DNA from: Actinophytocola algeriensis
GTDB lineage: Bacteria; Actinomycetota; Actinomycetes; Mycobacteriales; Pseudonocardiaceae
DNA: 64,000 nt
NCBI RefSeq assembly: GCF_014203735.1
Contig: NZ_JACHJQ010000009.1
Location: forward strand, 352,610-416,609
Direction of reading: 5' to 3'
Position numbers and translations under genes: made by a program. The first letter of the stretch is position 1. Each line of letters begins with the position of its first letter. Positions 24,073-32,483 of this stretch are shown here, piece by piece. The notes beneath the pieces were generated by a model. That model saw nothing but the letters and a program-made list of their open reading frames with translations, had not been told where the DNA came from and made no database searches.

Positions 24073-24906
24073 TCAGACCCGCAGTGGTGGCCTGCCGCGG
24101 GTGACGAGGAACGGCTGGTAGGACGCGGCGTGGTCGTGGCCGCAGGCGCAGCGGTCGAGGTCGCCGCCGAGGAGTCCGCGCGGGGTGAGGCCGGTCAGCC
24201 GGAGACATTCCCGGCTGAGGTGGGCCTGGTCGGCGTACCCGGCGTCGATCGCCAGGCCTGCCGTGCCGTCCGCGCCCCGCCGACCGGACGCGGTGGCGCC
24301 TGCCTGGGCCAGCGCGAGGAAACCCTGGAACCGCAACGTCCGCTGCAGGACCTTGGGGCTCATCCCGACCGCGTGCAGGCAGCGGCGGCGCAGCTGGCTC
24401 GCGGAGAGCGCCAGGTGCCCGGCGAGGGCGTCGATGTTGACCGGGTGCCACGGCATCAGCGCCCGCACGGCCTCGACCACCACCGGATCCGTGCGGGTGG
24501 GGCCTCGGAACTCCCGCCGGAGGTGGGCCTGCAGCAACATGAGTGCCCGCTCGGGGGTCAGGGCCGTGGCCATCGCCGCCACGAGGCGGTCCACCGCGCG
24601 TCCCCACAGGTCGGCCAGGCCGAGGCGCTGGTCCACCAGGTCGTCGAGCACCGCAGGGAGGGGTGGCGCGGTCCCCGGCCGGAAGCGCACGCCCACGATG
24701 GTGGCGTGCGCCGGGATGACCTCGATCTCCGGGCCGGTCAGCGGGCCGACCAGCTGGGGCGGGCCGCCGATCGGGAAGTGGATCTCGACGCCGCCCGTCG
24801 GCAGGTGCCGCTGCACGTACGCCGTCACGCCGGTGCGCTGGATCCAGACGGTCCGCACCGCGCGGGCCAGCTCCGGCACCGGCGGGCGCTCGACGTAGGA
24901 CTCCAT
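24073..24906 (-). CDS. AraC-family transcriptional regulator (DUF6597-type N-terminus)
   Basis: 277-aa regulator. An N-terminal ~115-residue sensor ([20 protein letters not shown] ... VGVRFRPG) resembles the DUF6597 domain that precedes many AraC HTH domains. The C-terminal double helix-turn-helix spans residues ~150-250 ([19 protein letters not shown] and [20 protein letters not shown]). A short tail with CACGHDH might bind metal, but that is speculation. It precedes the BBE-peptide-epimerase-PPOX operon on the same strand and probably controls it. Confidence 0.85.
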   Translation of the reverse strand: MESYVERPPVPELARAVRTVWIQRTGVTAYVQRHLPTGGVEIHFPIGGPPQLVGPLTGPEIEVIPAHATIVGVRFRPGTAPPLPAVLDDLVDQRLGLADLWGRAVDRLVAAMATALTPERALMLLQAHLRREFRGPTRTDPVVVEAVRALMPWHPVNIDALAGHLALSASQLRRRCLHAVGMSPKVLQRTLRFQGFLALAQAGATASGRRGADGTAGLAIDAGYADQAHLSRECLRLTGLTPRGLLGGDLDRCACGHDHAASYQPFLVTRGRPPLRV

Positions 24907-24916
24907 CGCGGTCCCG

Positions 24917-25747
24917 TCAGCTCAGCGCGCGTTCACGCGCTTCTTCCTCCGCGATCTGCTGGGCCACCGACACGCGACGGGGCCGGTCGGGCCTCGGCGC
25001 GGCCAGCACGCCGCCCGGTTTGATCTCCCGCCACGTGAAGTACAGCCACGCCAGGATGGCCATCGTGCCGAACGCGATCCACTGCAGCGCGTACGACAGG
25101 AAGGGACCCGCCTCGAGGCTCGGCAGCGGCAGCGGTCCGAGCACGCCCGGGGCACCGTCGTCGAGCTGCAGGTAGCCCGGCCGCAGGTCCAGCCCGGTCG
25201 CGTAGGCGACCACCCCGGACCCGACCGCGTACACCTGCGGGCGCCCGCCCTCGGACTCCGCGCGCCGGTCGCGCGGGTCGCGTTCGTCGGCGCGGACGCG
25301 GGCGGTCAGGGTCACCGTGCCGGCAGGCGGGGCGGCGTAGTCGGGGACGGTCACCGACTTGTCGCCCTGCACCGGGCGGACGAAGCCGCGGTCCACCACC
25401 ACCGTCGACCCGTCGGCCAGCCGGAACGGGGTCAGGACCTCGAACGCGGGCTCACCGAGCACGGTGCGCAGTCGCGCCACGACTTCCTTGTCGGCCAGGT
25501 ACTCGCCGGTGACCTGCACGGTCCGCCACTCGGTGGTCGCGTCGGGGCGCTGGTCACCGGGCAGCAGCGTCGTGAGGTCGGCCGGGTTGGCGTTCGCGGC
25601 GTGGGTGATGGCGTCGTTCGTGGTGGCGCGTTCGGTGTGGCGGGTGAACTGCCACGGCGCGAGGAGTGTGAAGCACACACCGGCGAAGATCAGCACCAAC
25701 GCCGTCAGCGCCAACCATCCCGGGCGAAGCAACAACCGCAACCGCAC
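24917..25747 (-). CDS. SURF1-family cytochrome oxidase assembly protein
   Basis: 276-aa membrane protein with two helices bracketing an extracytoplasmic domain: residues ~11-33 (GWLALTALVLIFAGVCFTLL) and ~222-243 (ALQWIAFGTMAILAWLYFTW). Family marks are W-Q-F near the first helix (LAPWQFTRH), VDRGFVRP, and the C-terminal ALQW motif. SURF1 proteins help assemble heme-copper oxidase in the respiratory chain. A Lys/Arg-rich cytoplasmic tail follows. It is transcribed on the minus strand just upstream of the AraC gene (10 nt). Confidence 0.9.
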   Translation of the reverse strand: MRLRLLLRPGWLALTALVLIFAGVCFTLLAPWQFTRHTERATTNDAITHAANANPADLTTLLPGDQRPDATTEWRTVQVTGEYLADKEVVARLRTVLGEPAFEVLTPFRLADGSTVVVDRGFVRPVQGDKSVTVPDYAAPPAGTVTLTARVRADERDPRDRRAESEGGRPQVYAVGSGVVAYATGLDLRPGYLQLDDGAPGVLGPLPLPSLEAGPFLSYALQWIAFGTMAILAWLYFTWREIKPGGVLAAPRPDRPRRVSVAQQIAEEEARERALS

Positions 25748-25756
25748 GCCCCCATG

Positions 25757-26623
25757 CTAGAGACCGCTCAGCGCCGCCGTGGCCGCCGCCACCGCCTGGG
25801 CCCCGTACCCGCCGCCGAACAGCACGGTGTGCACGAGCAGCGGGAACAGCTGGTGCAGGGGAATCCGGGCCCGCCACCCGTCGGCGAGCGGGTCGGCCTC
25901 GTCGTAGGCGGCGACGATCCGGTCCAGGTGGGGGCACCCGAACAGGTGCAGCATGGCGAGGTCGGTCTCGCGGTGACCGCCGTGCGCGGCCGGGTCGATC
26001 AGCCAGGCCTGGCCGTCGGCACCCCACAGGACGTTGCCGCTCCACAGGTCGCCGTGCAGCCGGGCGGGCGGTGCCGTGGGGCCTGCCAGGTCGGCGAGCC
26101 GCTCGCACACGGTGTCGATGGGCCCGTGGTCGTGGAGCGCGCCCCGGTCGACGGCGGTCCGCAGGTAGGGCTGGACGCGGTGTGCGACGTACCACTCCGC
26201 CCAGCTCGTGCCGGTCTCGTTGCGCATGGGCGCGAGCCCGATCCACGCGTCGACGGGCCCACCGGGCGGCGGCGTCCCGAACGCGCCGGCCCCGGCCCGG
26301 TGCAGCCCGGCGAGCCCCCGCCCGAACGTCTCGGCGGCGTCGGTCGTGGCCGGCCCGGTCGGCACGGCCTCGATGACCAGCCATTCCCCGTCGTGCGCGA
26401 CCACCTGTGGGCAACGGAACCCCGGGTCGCCGGTCGAAGCGGCCATGCCGGTCAGCCACCGCAGGCCCGCGGCCTCGGCCAGCACGCCGCTCTCGTGGTC
26501 GTGCCGCTTGGCCACCACGTCGGTGCCGTCCGCGAGCCGCAGCCGGTAGGCCCCACCGAGCGGCGTCGCCCCGGTGACGTCCTGCCCCAGCAGGCCGCTC
26601 AGTCGAGGTGCGCGCGGATCCAC
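25757..26623 (-). CDS. Fructosamine-3-kinase-like protein
   Basis: 288-aa protein-kinase-fold enzyme of the fructosamine kinase/ketosamine-3-kinase family. It has an N-terminal glycine-rich strand, VVAKRH with the ATP-binding Lys (~39), the catalytic loop LHGDLWSGNVLW (~196) and the metal-binding DPA (WLIDPAAHGGHRETD), all typical. Members phosphorylate sugar adducts on protein amines and start their removal. Its start overlaps the end of the tyrosine phosphatase gene by 25 nt, and the pairing of a ketosamine kinase with a LMW phosphatase gene suggests joint use in protein deglycation. Confidence 0.88.
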   Translation of the reverse strand: MDPRAPRLSGLLGQDVTGATPLGGAYRLRLADGTDVVAKRHDHESGVLAEAAGLRWLTGMAASTGDPGFRCPQVVAHDGEWLVIEAVPTGPATTDAAETFGRGLAGLHRAGAGAFGTPPPGGPVDAWIGLAPMRNETGTSWAEWYVAHRVQPYLRTAVDRGALHDHGPIDTVCERLADLAGPTAPPARLHGDLWSGNVLWGADGQAWLIDPAAHGGHRETDLAMLHLFGCPHLDRIVAAYDEADPLADGWRARIPLHQLFPLLVHTVLFGGGYGAQAVAAATAALSGL

Positions 26624-27069
26624 TCGACCAGCCCCGGCATCGCGGCCTCCGCCAGCCCGAGCACCTCGACGAAGCCCGTGAAGTCGCCGTAGTACGGGTC
26701 CGGCACGTCCGGCTCGGTGGCGTGCGGGTCGAACGAGCGGAACATCACGAGCCGCTCGTCGGTGTCGCCCTGGTGTTTGAGGAGGTCCCGCAGCGCGCCT
26801 TCGTGCCCGGCGTCCATGGCGAGCAGCAGGTCGGCCGACAGGTGGTCCTCGTTCACCTGCGCGGCGACGTGGTTCGTCGGGTAGCCGTGCTCGGACAGCA
26901 CCCGCTGCGCTCTCGGGTCGGCGGGCTCACCGACATGCCACGGGCCGATGCCCGCGCTCGTGACCCGCACCCGGTCGCCGAGCCCCGCGCGGCGCAGGTG
27001 CTCGGTCAGGACCAGCGCCGCGATCGGCGAGCGGCAGATGTTGCCGGAGCAGACGAAACACACGTGCAC
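26599..27069 (-). CDS. Low-molecular-weight protein tyrosine phosphatase (PtpA-like)
   Basis: 156-aa phosphatase with the CX5R signature near the N-terminus (VCSGNICRSP, Cys ~8, Arg ~14) and the general-acid loop DPYYGD (DVPDPYYGDFTG, Asp ~127). Both catalytic elements are intact. No signal peptide is visible. It overlaps the fructosamine-kinase-like gene downstream, so the two are co-translated. A fructosamine-6-phosphatase activity has been assigned to some enzymes in this family, which would fit the neighbour, but this is inference. Confidence 0.9.
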   Translation of the reverse strand: MHVCFVCSGNICRSPIAALVLTEHLRRAGLGDRVRVTSAGIGPWHVGEPADPRAQRVLSEHGYPTNHVAAQVNEDHLSADLLLAMDAGHEGALRDLLKHQGDTDERLVMFRSFDPHATEPDVPDPYYGDFTGFVEVLGLAEAAMPGLVEWIRAHLD

Positions 27070-27087
27070 ACGGACGAGTCTGCCCGA

Positions 27088-27648
27088 TCAGCACCACGCC
27101 GTGATCGCCACGTCCGCGACCGCGGTCAGTTCTTCCTCCGTCGCGCCGTCGCGGGCCTGCACGGACATGCCCTGGATGACCGCGCCGAAGAAGCGGGCGA
27201 GCGTCGGCGGGTCGGCCGCGCCCGCGCGGCGCAGGTAGTCCTCGATCAGCGACATCGTCGCGGCGCGGCGGGTGGCGGTGGCGTCGCCGATCGACGCCAG
27301 GTCCGGGGAGAGGTTCAGCCCCGCCGTGGAGATCATGCAGCCGCGGGGCCTGCCGTCGCGGGTGAACTCGTGGGCGGCGGCCAGCAGGAAACCGCGGATG
27401 CCGTCCTTGGACGCCGGTTCGGTCAACTCGGTGGCGGGGCGTGCGCCGGGGCCCGCGCGGTAGTGGTCGAGGCACGCCTCGTACAGACCCTCCTTGGACC
27501 CGAACGCGTTGTAGATGCTCGGCGGTGTCAGCCCGGTCGCCGACTGCAGCCTGCCGAGGCTCGCGCCCTCGTAGCCGTGGCGCCAGAACACGGTCATCGC
27601 CTTGTCGAGCACGTCGCCGAGTTCGAAGGACCGGGGCCGACCTTTCAT
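27088..27648 (-). CDS. TetR-family repressor
   Basis: 186-aa regulator with an N-terminal HTH (FELGDVLDKAMTVFWRHGYE ... SATGLTPPSIYNAFGSKEGL) and an all-helical C-terminal ligand domain. It is divergent from the SDR gene at 27703, and the 54-bp space between them holds perfect palindromes, so autoregulation and control of the SDR gene are very likely. ATG 27648 is chosen because the frame's upstream continuation runs antisense to the SDR gene. Confidence 0.9.
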   Translation of the reverse strand: MKGRPRSFELGDVLDKAMTVFWRHGYEGASLGRLQSATGLTPPSIYNAFGSKEGLYEACLDHYRAGPGARPATELTEPASKDGIRGFLLAAAHEFTRDGRPRGCMISTAGLNLSPDLASIGDATATRRAATMSLIEDYLRRAGAADPPTLARFFGAVIQGMSVQARDGATEEELTAVADVAITAWC

Positions 27649-27654
27649 AGCGAC

Positions 27655-27687
27655 CACTATAGTATCCACTTCGATAGTGATCACTAT
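27655..27687. promoter_or_regulatory. TetR operators between regulator and SDR gene
   Basis: ATAGTGATCACTAT (27674-27687) is a perfect 14-bp palindrome. CACTAT (27655-27660) is repeated inverted as ATAGTG (27674-27679), and ACTATAGT (27656-27663) is a second short palindrome. The region is strikingly A/T-rich for this genome. Operators here would block both divergent promoters. Confidence 0.8.
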
Positions 27688-27702
27688 AAAAAGGAGCTGG
27701 TC

Positions 27703-28425
27703 ATGAAGGCGCTGGTCACTGGGGCTTCCAGAGGGATCGGGCGGGCCATCGCGGTCGGTCTCGCCGAGGACGGGGCGGAGGTCGTCGGCATCCACTACGC
27801 CGCCAACCGCGAGGCCGCGTCGGCGACCGCGGCCCTGGTCGCGGCGGCGGGCGCGAAGCCGGTGCTGATCGAGGCGCCGCTGGACGTCGACGGTGTCGCG
27901 GGCGCGCGCCGGGTGGCCGCAGCCTGGGAGGGCGACCTCGACGTGCTCGTCAACAACGCGGGCATCAACGGGCAGCAGGCGTTCGGCGAGGTCGACGAGG
28001 ACACCTACCGGCGGGTCGTCGAGATCAACCTGACCGCGCCGCTGTTCCTCATCCAGGAACTGGCGCCGCGGCTGAACGACGGCGGCCGCATCGTCAACAT
28101 CACCACCGGCTACACCCGGGTCGCCGCGCCGACGCATCCCGCGTACGCGGCGGCCAAGGCCGGGCTGAACAACCTCGGCCTGGCGCTGGCGCCGGTGTTC
28201 GGGCCGCGCGGGATCACGGTCAACGCGGTCATGCCGGGCATCATCGACACCGACATGAACGCCGACTGGCTGCCGGAAGGCCGCGCGCAGGCGGCCGCGA
28301 TCTCGGTGTTCGACCGGGTGGGCACGGCCGAGGACGTCGCGCTCGTGGTCCGGTACCTCGCCTCGGACGCGGGCCGCTGGGTGACGGGTCAGGTCATCGA
28401 CGCGACCGGTGGCTCCGCGCTGTGA
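27703..28425 (+). CDS. Short-chain dehydrogenase/reductase
   Basis: 240-aa classical SDR with TGASRGIG (residues 6-13), NNAG (~85) and an active-site Y-x3-K in HPAYAAAKAG. The Ser position is TTGYT, with Thr where Ser is usual, so activity depends on that substitution being tolerated. The C-terminus GQVIDATGGSAL is typical of FabG-like enzymes. A strong ribosome-binding site (AAGGAG) precedes ATG 27703. Expression is probably induced when a ligand releases the divergent TetR protein. Substrate unknown. Confidence 0.88.
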   Translation: MKALVTGASRGIGRAIAVGLAEDGAEVVGIHYAANREAASATAALVAAAGAKPVLIEAPLDVDGVAGARRVAAAWEGDLDVLVNNAGINGQQAFGEVDEDTYRRVVEINLTAPLFLIQELAPRLNDGGRIVNITTGYTRVAAPTHPAYAAAKAGLNNLGLALAPVFGPRGITVNAVMPGIIDTDMNADWLPEGRAQAAAISVFDRVGTAEDVALVVRYLASDAGRWVTGQVIDATGGSAL

Positions 28426-28435
28426 ACGGGTTCAC
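28422..28435. promoter_or_regulatory. Palindrome at the SDR stop codon
   Basis: GTGAACGGGTTCAC has perfect 6-bp arms (GTGAAC/GTTCAC) around GG and overlaps the TGA stop at 28423-28425. It could be an operator for the carbonic anhydrase gene 70 nt downstream or a weak hairpin. No regulator can be assigned. Confidence 0.3.
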
Positions 28436-28504
28436 ATTCCGGTATGCGTACTAGCTGCTTTCTCGTCCGGGTTTCACGCAAAGGAGCGGTAATAGTCTCG
28501 CTGT

Positions 28505-29242
28505 GTGATCAACACTGACGGCGCCGGAGTCTCCCGGCGCACCTTGTTCGGCGTCACCGCGGGGGCGGCGGCAGCGGCCGCCCTCGTCACCGGCGCCGCT
28601 CCGGCGGCCGCGACCCCCGGCCGCCGCACCAACGATCCCAAGGCCACTCCGCTCACCGCCGACCAGGCGTGGCGGAAGCTGGTGGCAGGCAACGACCGGT
28701 TCGTCGCAGGCAGGCAGAAACACCCGCACGAGTCACTGGCGTGGCGGGAGTCGCTCGTGCGGGGACAGCATCCGTTCGCGGTAATCCTGAGCTGTGCCGA
28801 CTCCCGTGTGTCACCGGAGCTGGTGTTCGACGAGGGCCTCGGGGACCTGTTCGTCATCCGCGCCGCGGGTGAGGTGCTCGACACCGCCGTCGTCGGCAGC
28901 ATCGAGTACGCCGTCGAGCACCTGTCGGTGCCGCTCGTGGTGGTCATCGGCCACCAGAGCTGCGGCGCGGTCGGCGCGGCCGTCGACCTCGTCCAGCACG
29001 ACGCCGAACTGTCGGGAGACATCGCCACGCTCGTCCGCGCGATCGAGCCCGCGGTCCGCGCCACGCCGGCGAACCCGGACCCGGCAGCGTTCCTCGCGGC
29101 GTGTGTCGCCGAGCAGGCCCGGCGCGCGGCGACCTACCTGCTGGAGCGGTCCAACATCATCAGTGACGCCGTCGCGCACCACGGCGTCAAGGTCGTCTCG
29201 GCGGCCTACGAGCTGGAGACCGGCAAGGTCAATCGTGTCTAA
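28505..29242 (+). CDS. Tat-exported beta-class carbonic anhydrase
   Basis: 245-aa enzyme that interconverts CO2 and bicarbonate, probably outside the membrane. The N-terminus has a Tat motif (SRRTLFG) followed by an Ala-rich core and ATPG cleavage region. Beta-CA zinc-site motifs are complete: CADSR with the first Cys, and HQSCGA with the His and second Cys. GTG 28505 lies 6 nt after TAGTCT (28493-28498), suggesting a leaderless transcript. It is convergent with the DUF2000 gene, overlapping by 4 nt. Confidence 0.92.
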   Translation: MINTDGAGVSRRTLFGVTAGAAAAAALVTGAAPAAATPGRRTNDPKATPLTADQAWRKLVAGNDRFVAGRQKHPHESLAWRESLVRGQHPFAVILSCADSRVSPELVFDEGLGDLFVIRAAGEVLDTAVVGSIEYAVEHLSVPLVVVIGHQSCGAVGAAVDLVQHDAELSGDIATLVRAIEPAVRATPANPDPAAFLAACVAEQARRAATYLLERSNIISDAVAHHGVKVVSAAYELETGKVNRV

Positions 29243-29649
29243 GGGTGCATCCGCGCGCCCTTGACCACCTTGTCGACGGCGTTGCGGGGTCCGTGCACGG
29301 CCAGTCCCACGAGGTCGAGCCGGTCTCGTGGGACGGCACGGACCGCCGCCCGGTTGTCCTCGTCGTTGCCGGTCGCGAACAACCCGGCCGTGAACACCGA
29401 CATCGGCAGCCCGCGGGCGACGGCCTTGCCGTGCGCGGCCGTCAGCACGTCCGCCGAGGCCTCGAACACGAGCACGGGCTGGCCGAACATCGCGAGGTAT
29501 TTGGTGCCGTCCGCGTCCTCGTAGGGTTCGCCGATCAGCTCGGGCACGGCGGCCGCGACGCCGCTGACCAGGAACGCGCACACGTTCAGCCGCTGCCACG
29601 TCGGCAGGTCGTCGCGCACGACCACGGCGATCTTGGTGGGGAAGCTCAC
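29239..29649 (-). CDS. DUF2000-family protein
   Basis: 136-aa protein whose start (TKIAVVVRDDLPTWQRLNVC) and internal YLAMFGQPVLVFEA match the DUF2000 family, which has a peptidyl-tRNA-hydrolase-II-like fold and no assigned function. It has no signal peptide. It is divergent from an AraC regulator, and the 50-bp gap probably holds both promoters, so regulation by that AraC protein is likely. Confidence 0.8.
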   Translation of the reverse strand: MSFPTKIAVVVRDDLPTWQRLNVCAFLVSGVAAAVPELIGEPYEDADGTKYLAMFGQPVLVFEASADVLTAAHGKAVARGLPMSVFTAGLFATGNDEDNRAAVRAVPRDRLDLVGLAVHGPRNAVDKVVKGARMHP

Positions 29650-29699
29650 CGGGTCACGATCCGCCGCCGGACGCCCCTGGGTCTTGTACGTTCCTAACC

Positions 29700-30509
29700 A
29701 TGGGCCCCGAGATCACGGCGTGGCGCCCGGACGTGCCCGGCATCCACGAGGTGTTCCACGCGCGGTTCACCACCCACGCGTACCCGTCGCACACCCACGA
29801 CGCCTGGACGTTGCTGATCGTCGACGACGGCGTGGTGCGCTACGACCTGGACCGCCACGAGCACGGCGCGCTCCGCGAGCAGGTCACGCTCCTGCCTCCG
29901 GGCGTCCCGCACGACGGCCGGTCCGTGCGGCCGGAGGGCTTCCGCAAACGGGTCCTGTACCTGGCGAGCGACACCCTGACCGGGGTCGGCGCCGCCGTGG
30001 ACCACCCGTCGCTCGCCGACCCCGTGCTGCGGCAGCGGGTCCACCAGCTGCACCAGTCGCTGCGCACCGAGGACCTGGAGGCGCAGAGCCGGTTCGCGCT
30101 GATCCGCGACCGGCTGCGGCAGCACCTGAACGGCACCGACGTCCCGCCACCGGAGAAGGCCACGACGGCGCACCGGTTGCGGGAACTGCTCGACGCGCAC
30201 CTGCCGGACACGCCGACGCTGGACGAGGCCGCCGCGGTCCTGGACGCGCACCCGGTGTCGCTGGTGCGGGCGTTCAGCCGCGAGTTCGGCATCCCGCCGC
30301 ACAGGTATGTCACCGGCAGGCGCCTCGAGCTGGCTCGCCGCCACCTGCTCGCCGGGCACCCGCCCGCGACGGCGGCCACGATGGCCGGCTTCTACGACCA
30401 GGCACACCTGACCCGCCACTTCACGAAGCTCCTCGGCGTGGGTCCCGGGCGGTACCGCCTAGGATCCAGCTCGGGAGCGGAGCGAAGGAGCGGTCGTCGT
30501 CTGGACTGA
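29700..30509 (+). CDS. AraC-family regulator with cupin sensor domain
   Basis: 269-aa regulator. The N-terminal ~90 residues form a cupin (AYPSHTHDAWTLLIVDDG; LLPPGVPHDGRS). The C-terminal HTH domain (residues ~165-260) contains TLDEAAAVLDAHPVSLVRAF and TAATMAGFYDQAHLTRHFTK. TACGTT (29687-29692) precedes ATG by 7 nt. The last residues (GAERRSGRRLD) come from an interspersed repeat and are identical in the BtuF-like protein at 46193, so this C-terminus appears to have been extended by repeat DNA. Confidence 0.88.
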   Translation: MGPEITAWRPDVPGIHEVFHARFTTHAYPSHTHDAWTLLIVDDGVVRYDLDRHEHGALREQVTLLPPGVPHDGRSVRPEGFRKRVLYLASDTLTGVGAAVDHPSLADPVLRQRVHQLHQSLRTEDLEAQSRFALIRDRLRQHLNGTDVPPPEKATTAHRLRELLDAHLPDTPTLDEAAAVLDAHPVSLVRAFSREFGIPPHRYVTGRRLELARRHLLAGHPPATAATMAGFYDQAHLTRHFTKLLGVGPGRYRLGSSSGAERRSGRRLD

Positions 30510-30632
30510 CGAGCAGCGCAGGGAGCTCGGCCACGAGCGAGTGAGCAGCGCAGGAGGGAAGACGGCGACCGAGCGGAGCTCGCGGAGCGAGACATCGAAC
30601 ACTGAGCGGATGAGCGAAGCGACCCCATCGAA
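30472..30632 (+). repeat. Cluster of GAGC-type gene-edge repeats
   Basis: The block includes GGGAGCGGAGCGAAGGAGCG (30473 onward) at the end of the AraC gene. Two copies of GAGCAGCGCAGG follow. Then come two tandem ~30-bp units starting GAGCGGAGCTCGCGGAGCGA (30571) and GAGCGGATGAGCGAAGCGA (30604), each ending in CATCGAAC. Related units occur at 41901, 45808, 46930, 52340 and 54851. The second unit contains the probable start codon of the next gene. Confidence 0.7.
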
Positions 30633-31659
30633 CACAGCGACTGACCTGCGGCATCACGGCGACGTGGACGCGGAGCCGGGCCTGCAGGACTTCGCGGTGA
30701 ACGTCCGGGGCACGGCCCCGCCCGCGTGGCTGCGCGAGCGCCTCGTGCACGCCGTGGACCGGCTCGGCACCTACCCGTCGGCCGCCGACGACCGCCGCGC
30801 CCGCGAGGCCGTCGGGGAGCGCCACGGCCGCGACCCCGGCGAGGTGCTGGTCCTCAACGGCGCCGCGGAGGGCTTCGCGCTGCTCCCCGCCCTGCGGCCG
30901 AGGCTGGCGGCGCTGCTGCACCCGTCGTTCACCGAGCCCGAGGTGTCGCTGCGGGACGCGGATGTCCCGGTCCACCACGTCTTCGACATGGCCGTGCCCG
31001 ACGACGCGGACCTGGTCGTCGTGGGCAACCCGAACAACCCGACCTCGGAGCTGCGGCCCGCCGCCGAGATCGCGCGGATGGCGCGGCCCGGCCGGGTGCT
31101 GGTGGTCGACGAGGCGTTCATGGACGCCGTGCCCGGCGAACGCGAGTCCCTGGCGAGCGCCGACCTCCCCGGCCTGGTGGTACTGCGCAGCCTCACCAAG
31201 ACGTGGGCGCTCCCCGGCCTGCGTGCCGGGTACGCGCTCGGCGCCCCGGACCTGCTGCGGCGGCTGGGCAGGCACCGCCCGCACTGGCCCGTCGGCACGC
31301 TCGCGCTCGAAGCGGTGACCGCCTGCGCCGAGCCGCACGCGGTCGCCGAGGCCGAGCGGGCCGCCCGTGAGCTGGCCGCGCACCGCGAGTGGTTGACCGC
31401 CGAGCTGAACCGTTTGCCAGGGGTGCACGTATTACTGCCGGCTGCCGCGCCATACCTACTGCTACGGGTGCGCGACGGCGAACGGGTCCGCGCCGGGCTG
31501 CGAGATCGGGGGATCGCAGTCCGGCGCGGCGATACCTTTCCCGGGCTGACCGCCGACCACCTGCGCGTGGCGGTGCGCGAACCGGCCCGGTGCGCCGGCC
31601 TGCTGACCGCGCTCGCGGAACTCACCGCTGGACTGACCCCGGAGGTACTGACAACGTGA
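30610..31659 (+). CDS. cobC: CobC-like PLP-dependent aminotransferase/decarboxylase
   Basis: ~349-aa fold-type-I PLP enzyme of the histidinol-phosphate aminotransferase superfamily, matching the mycobacterial cobC-like protein encoded next to nif3. PLP Lys lies in [26 protein letters not shown] and [12 protein letters not shown] are cofactor-binding segments. The family includes threonine-phosphate decarboxylase, which makes the aminopropanol linker of cobalamin, and that role fits cobD in this window. The start is uncertain: ATG 30610 lies inside a repeat, and GTG 30541 upstream is possible. Its stop overlaps the next GTG. Confidence 0.82.
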   Translation: MSEATPSNTATDLRHHGDVDAEPGLQDFAVNVRGTAPPAWLRERLVHAVDRLGTYPSAADDRRAREAVGERHGRDPGEVLVLNGAAEGFALLPALRPRLAALLHPSFTEPEVSLRDADVPVHHVFDMAVPDDADLVVVGNPNNPTSELRPAAEIARMARPGRVLVVDEAFMDAVPGERESLASADLPGLVVLRSLTKTWALPGLRAGYALGAPDLLRRLGRHRPHWPVGTLALEAVTACAEPHAVAEAERAARELAAHREWLTAELNRLPGVHVLLPAAAPYLLLRVRDGERVRAGLRDRGIAVRRGDTFPGLTADHLRVAVREPARCAGLLTALAELTAGLTPEVLTT

Positions 31660-32465
31660 CGACCGTCGGCGACGTCGTCGAGGTGCTCGAGGCCGCCTAC
31701 CCGCCCGCGCTGGCCGAGCCGTGGGACGCGGTCGGGCTCGTGTGCGGTGACCCGGCCGAACGCGTGGACCGGGTGCTGGTCTGCGTCGACCCCGTCGAGT
31801 CCACAGTGGACGAAGCGCTCGCGATGGAGGCCGGGCTGGTGCTCGCGCACCACCCGCTGCTCCTGCGGGGTGTGCACGGGGTGCCCGCGAGCACGCCGAA
31901 GGGCAGCCTCGTCCACCGGCTGATCCGCGGCGGCGCCGGGCTGTACTGCGCGCACACCAACGCGGACTCGGCGAGCCCCGGGGTGTCCGACGCGCTCGCC
32001 GACGCGCTGGGGCTCACGGTCGTCGGCCCGCTCGTCCCCGGCGAGGACGGGGTGACCGGCATCGGCCGGATCTGTGAGCTGCCCGAGCCGGAACCGTTTC
32101 GCGTGTTCGTCGAGCGGGTCGCGGCGGCGCTCCCGGCGACCGCGGCCGGGGTGCGCGGCGCGGGCGACCCGGATCGTCCAGTTAGGACAGTCGCGGTGTC
32201 CGGCGGTGCGGGCGACTCCTACCTCGGTGCCGTCGCACGGCTCGGCGTCGACGCCTACGTGACCGCTGACCTGCGGCATCACCCCGCGAGCGAGCACGCG
32301 GCGCTGCCTGGTGCGCCCGCGCTCGTCGACGTGGCGCACTGGGCCAGCGAGTGGCCGTGGTGTGAACAGGCGGCGGCGATCCTGCGTGACGCCTTCGGCG
32401 GTAACGTCGACATCACCGTTTCCACGCTTCGCACCGACCCCTGGACCGTCGCGGCGGCCAGGTAG
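31656..32465 (+). CDS. Nif3-like dinuclear metal-centre protein
   Basis: 269-aa NIF3-family protein (YbgI/YqfO-like). HHPLL (AHHPLLLRG) and the HTNAD/H-x3-E ligands ([27 protein letters not shown]) form the expected two-metal site. The cellular role is unsettled; many members are tentatively called GTP cyclohydrolase 1 type 2 or Nif3-like metal-binding proteins. It overlaps the cobC-like gene (GTGA) and is followed 18 nt later by the zinc-ribbon gene, the conserved order seen in mycobacteria. Confidence 0.9.
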   Translation: MTTVGDVVEVLEAAYPPALAEPWDAVGLVCGDPAERVDRVLVCVDPVESTVDEALAMEAGLVLAHHPLLLRGVHGVPASTPKGSLVHRLIRGGAGLYCAHTNADSASPGVSDALADALGLTVVGPLVPGEDGVTGIGRICELPEPEPFRVFVERVAAALPATAAGVRGAGDPDRPVRTVAVSGGAGDSYLGAVARLGVDAYVTADLRHHPASEHAALPGAPALVDVAHWASEWPWCEQAAAILRDAFGGNVDITVSTLRTDPWTVAAAR

Positions 32466-32483
32466 TACCCGGAGGTTCCCAGG

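Noticed and set aside
21689..24607. A 972-codon minus-strand frame reading through the epimerase into the AraC gene region
   Set aside because: Only its last 296 codons are the epimerase. The rest is out of frame with the 49-aa peptide, the flavin oxidoreductase and the regulator, each of which has its own ribosome-binding site or promoter.
30472..30632. CRISPR array
   Set aside because: Repeats are short, degenerate and irregularly spaced, with no unique spacers and no cas genes anywhere in the window.
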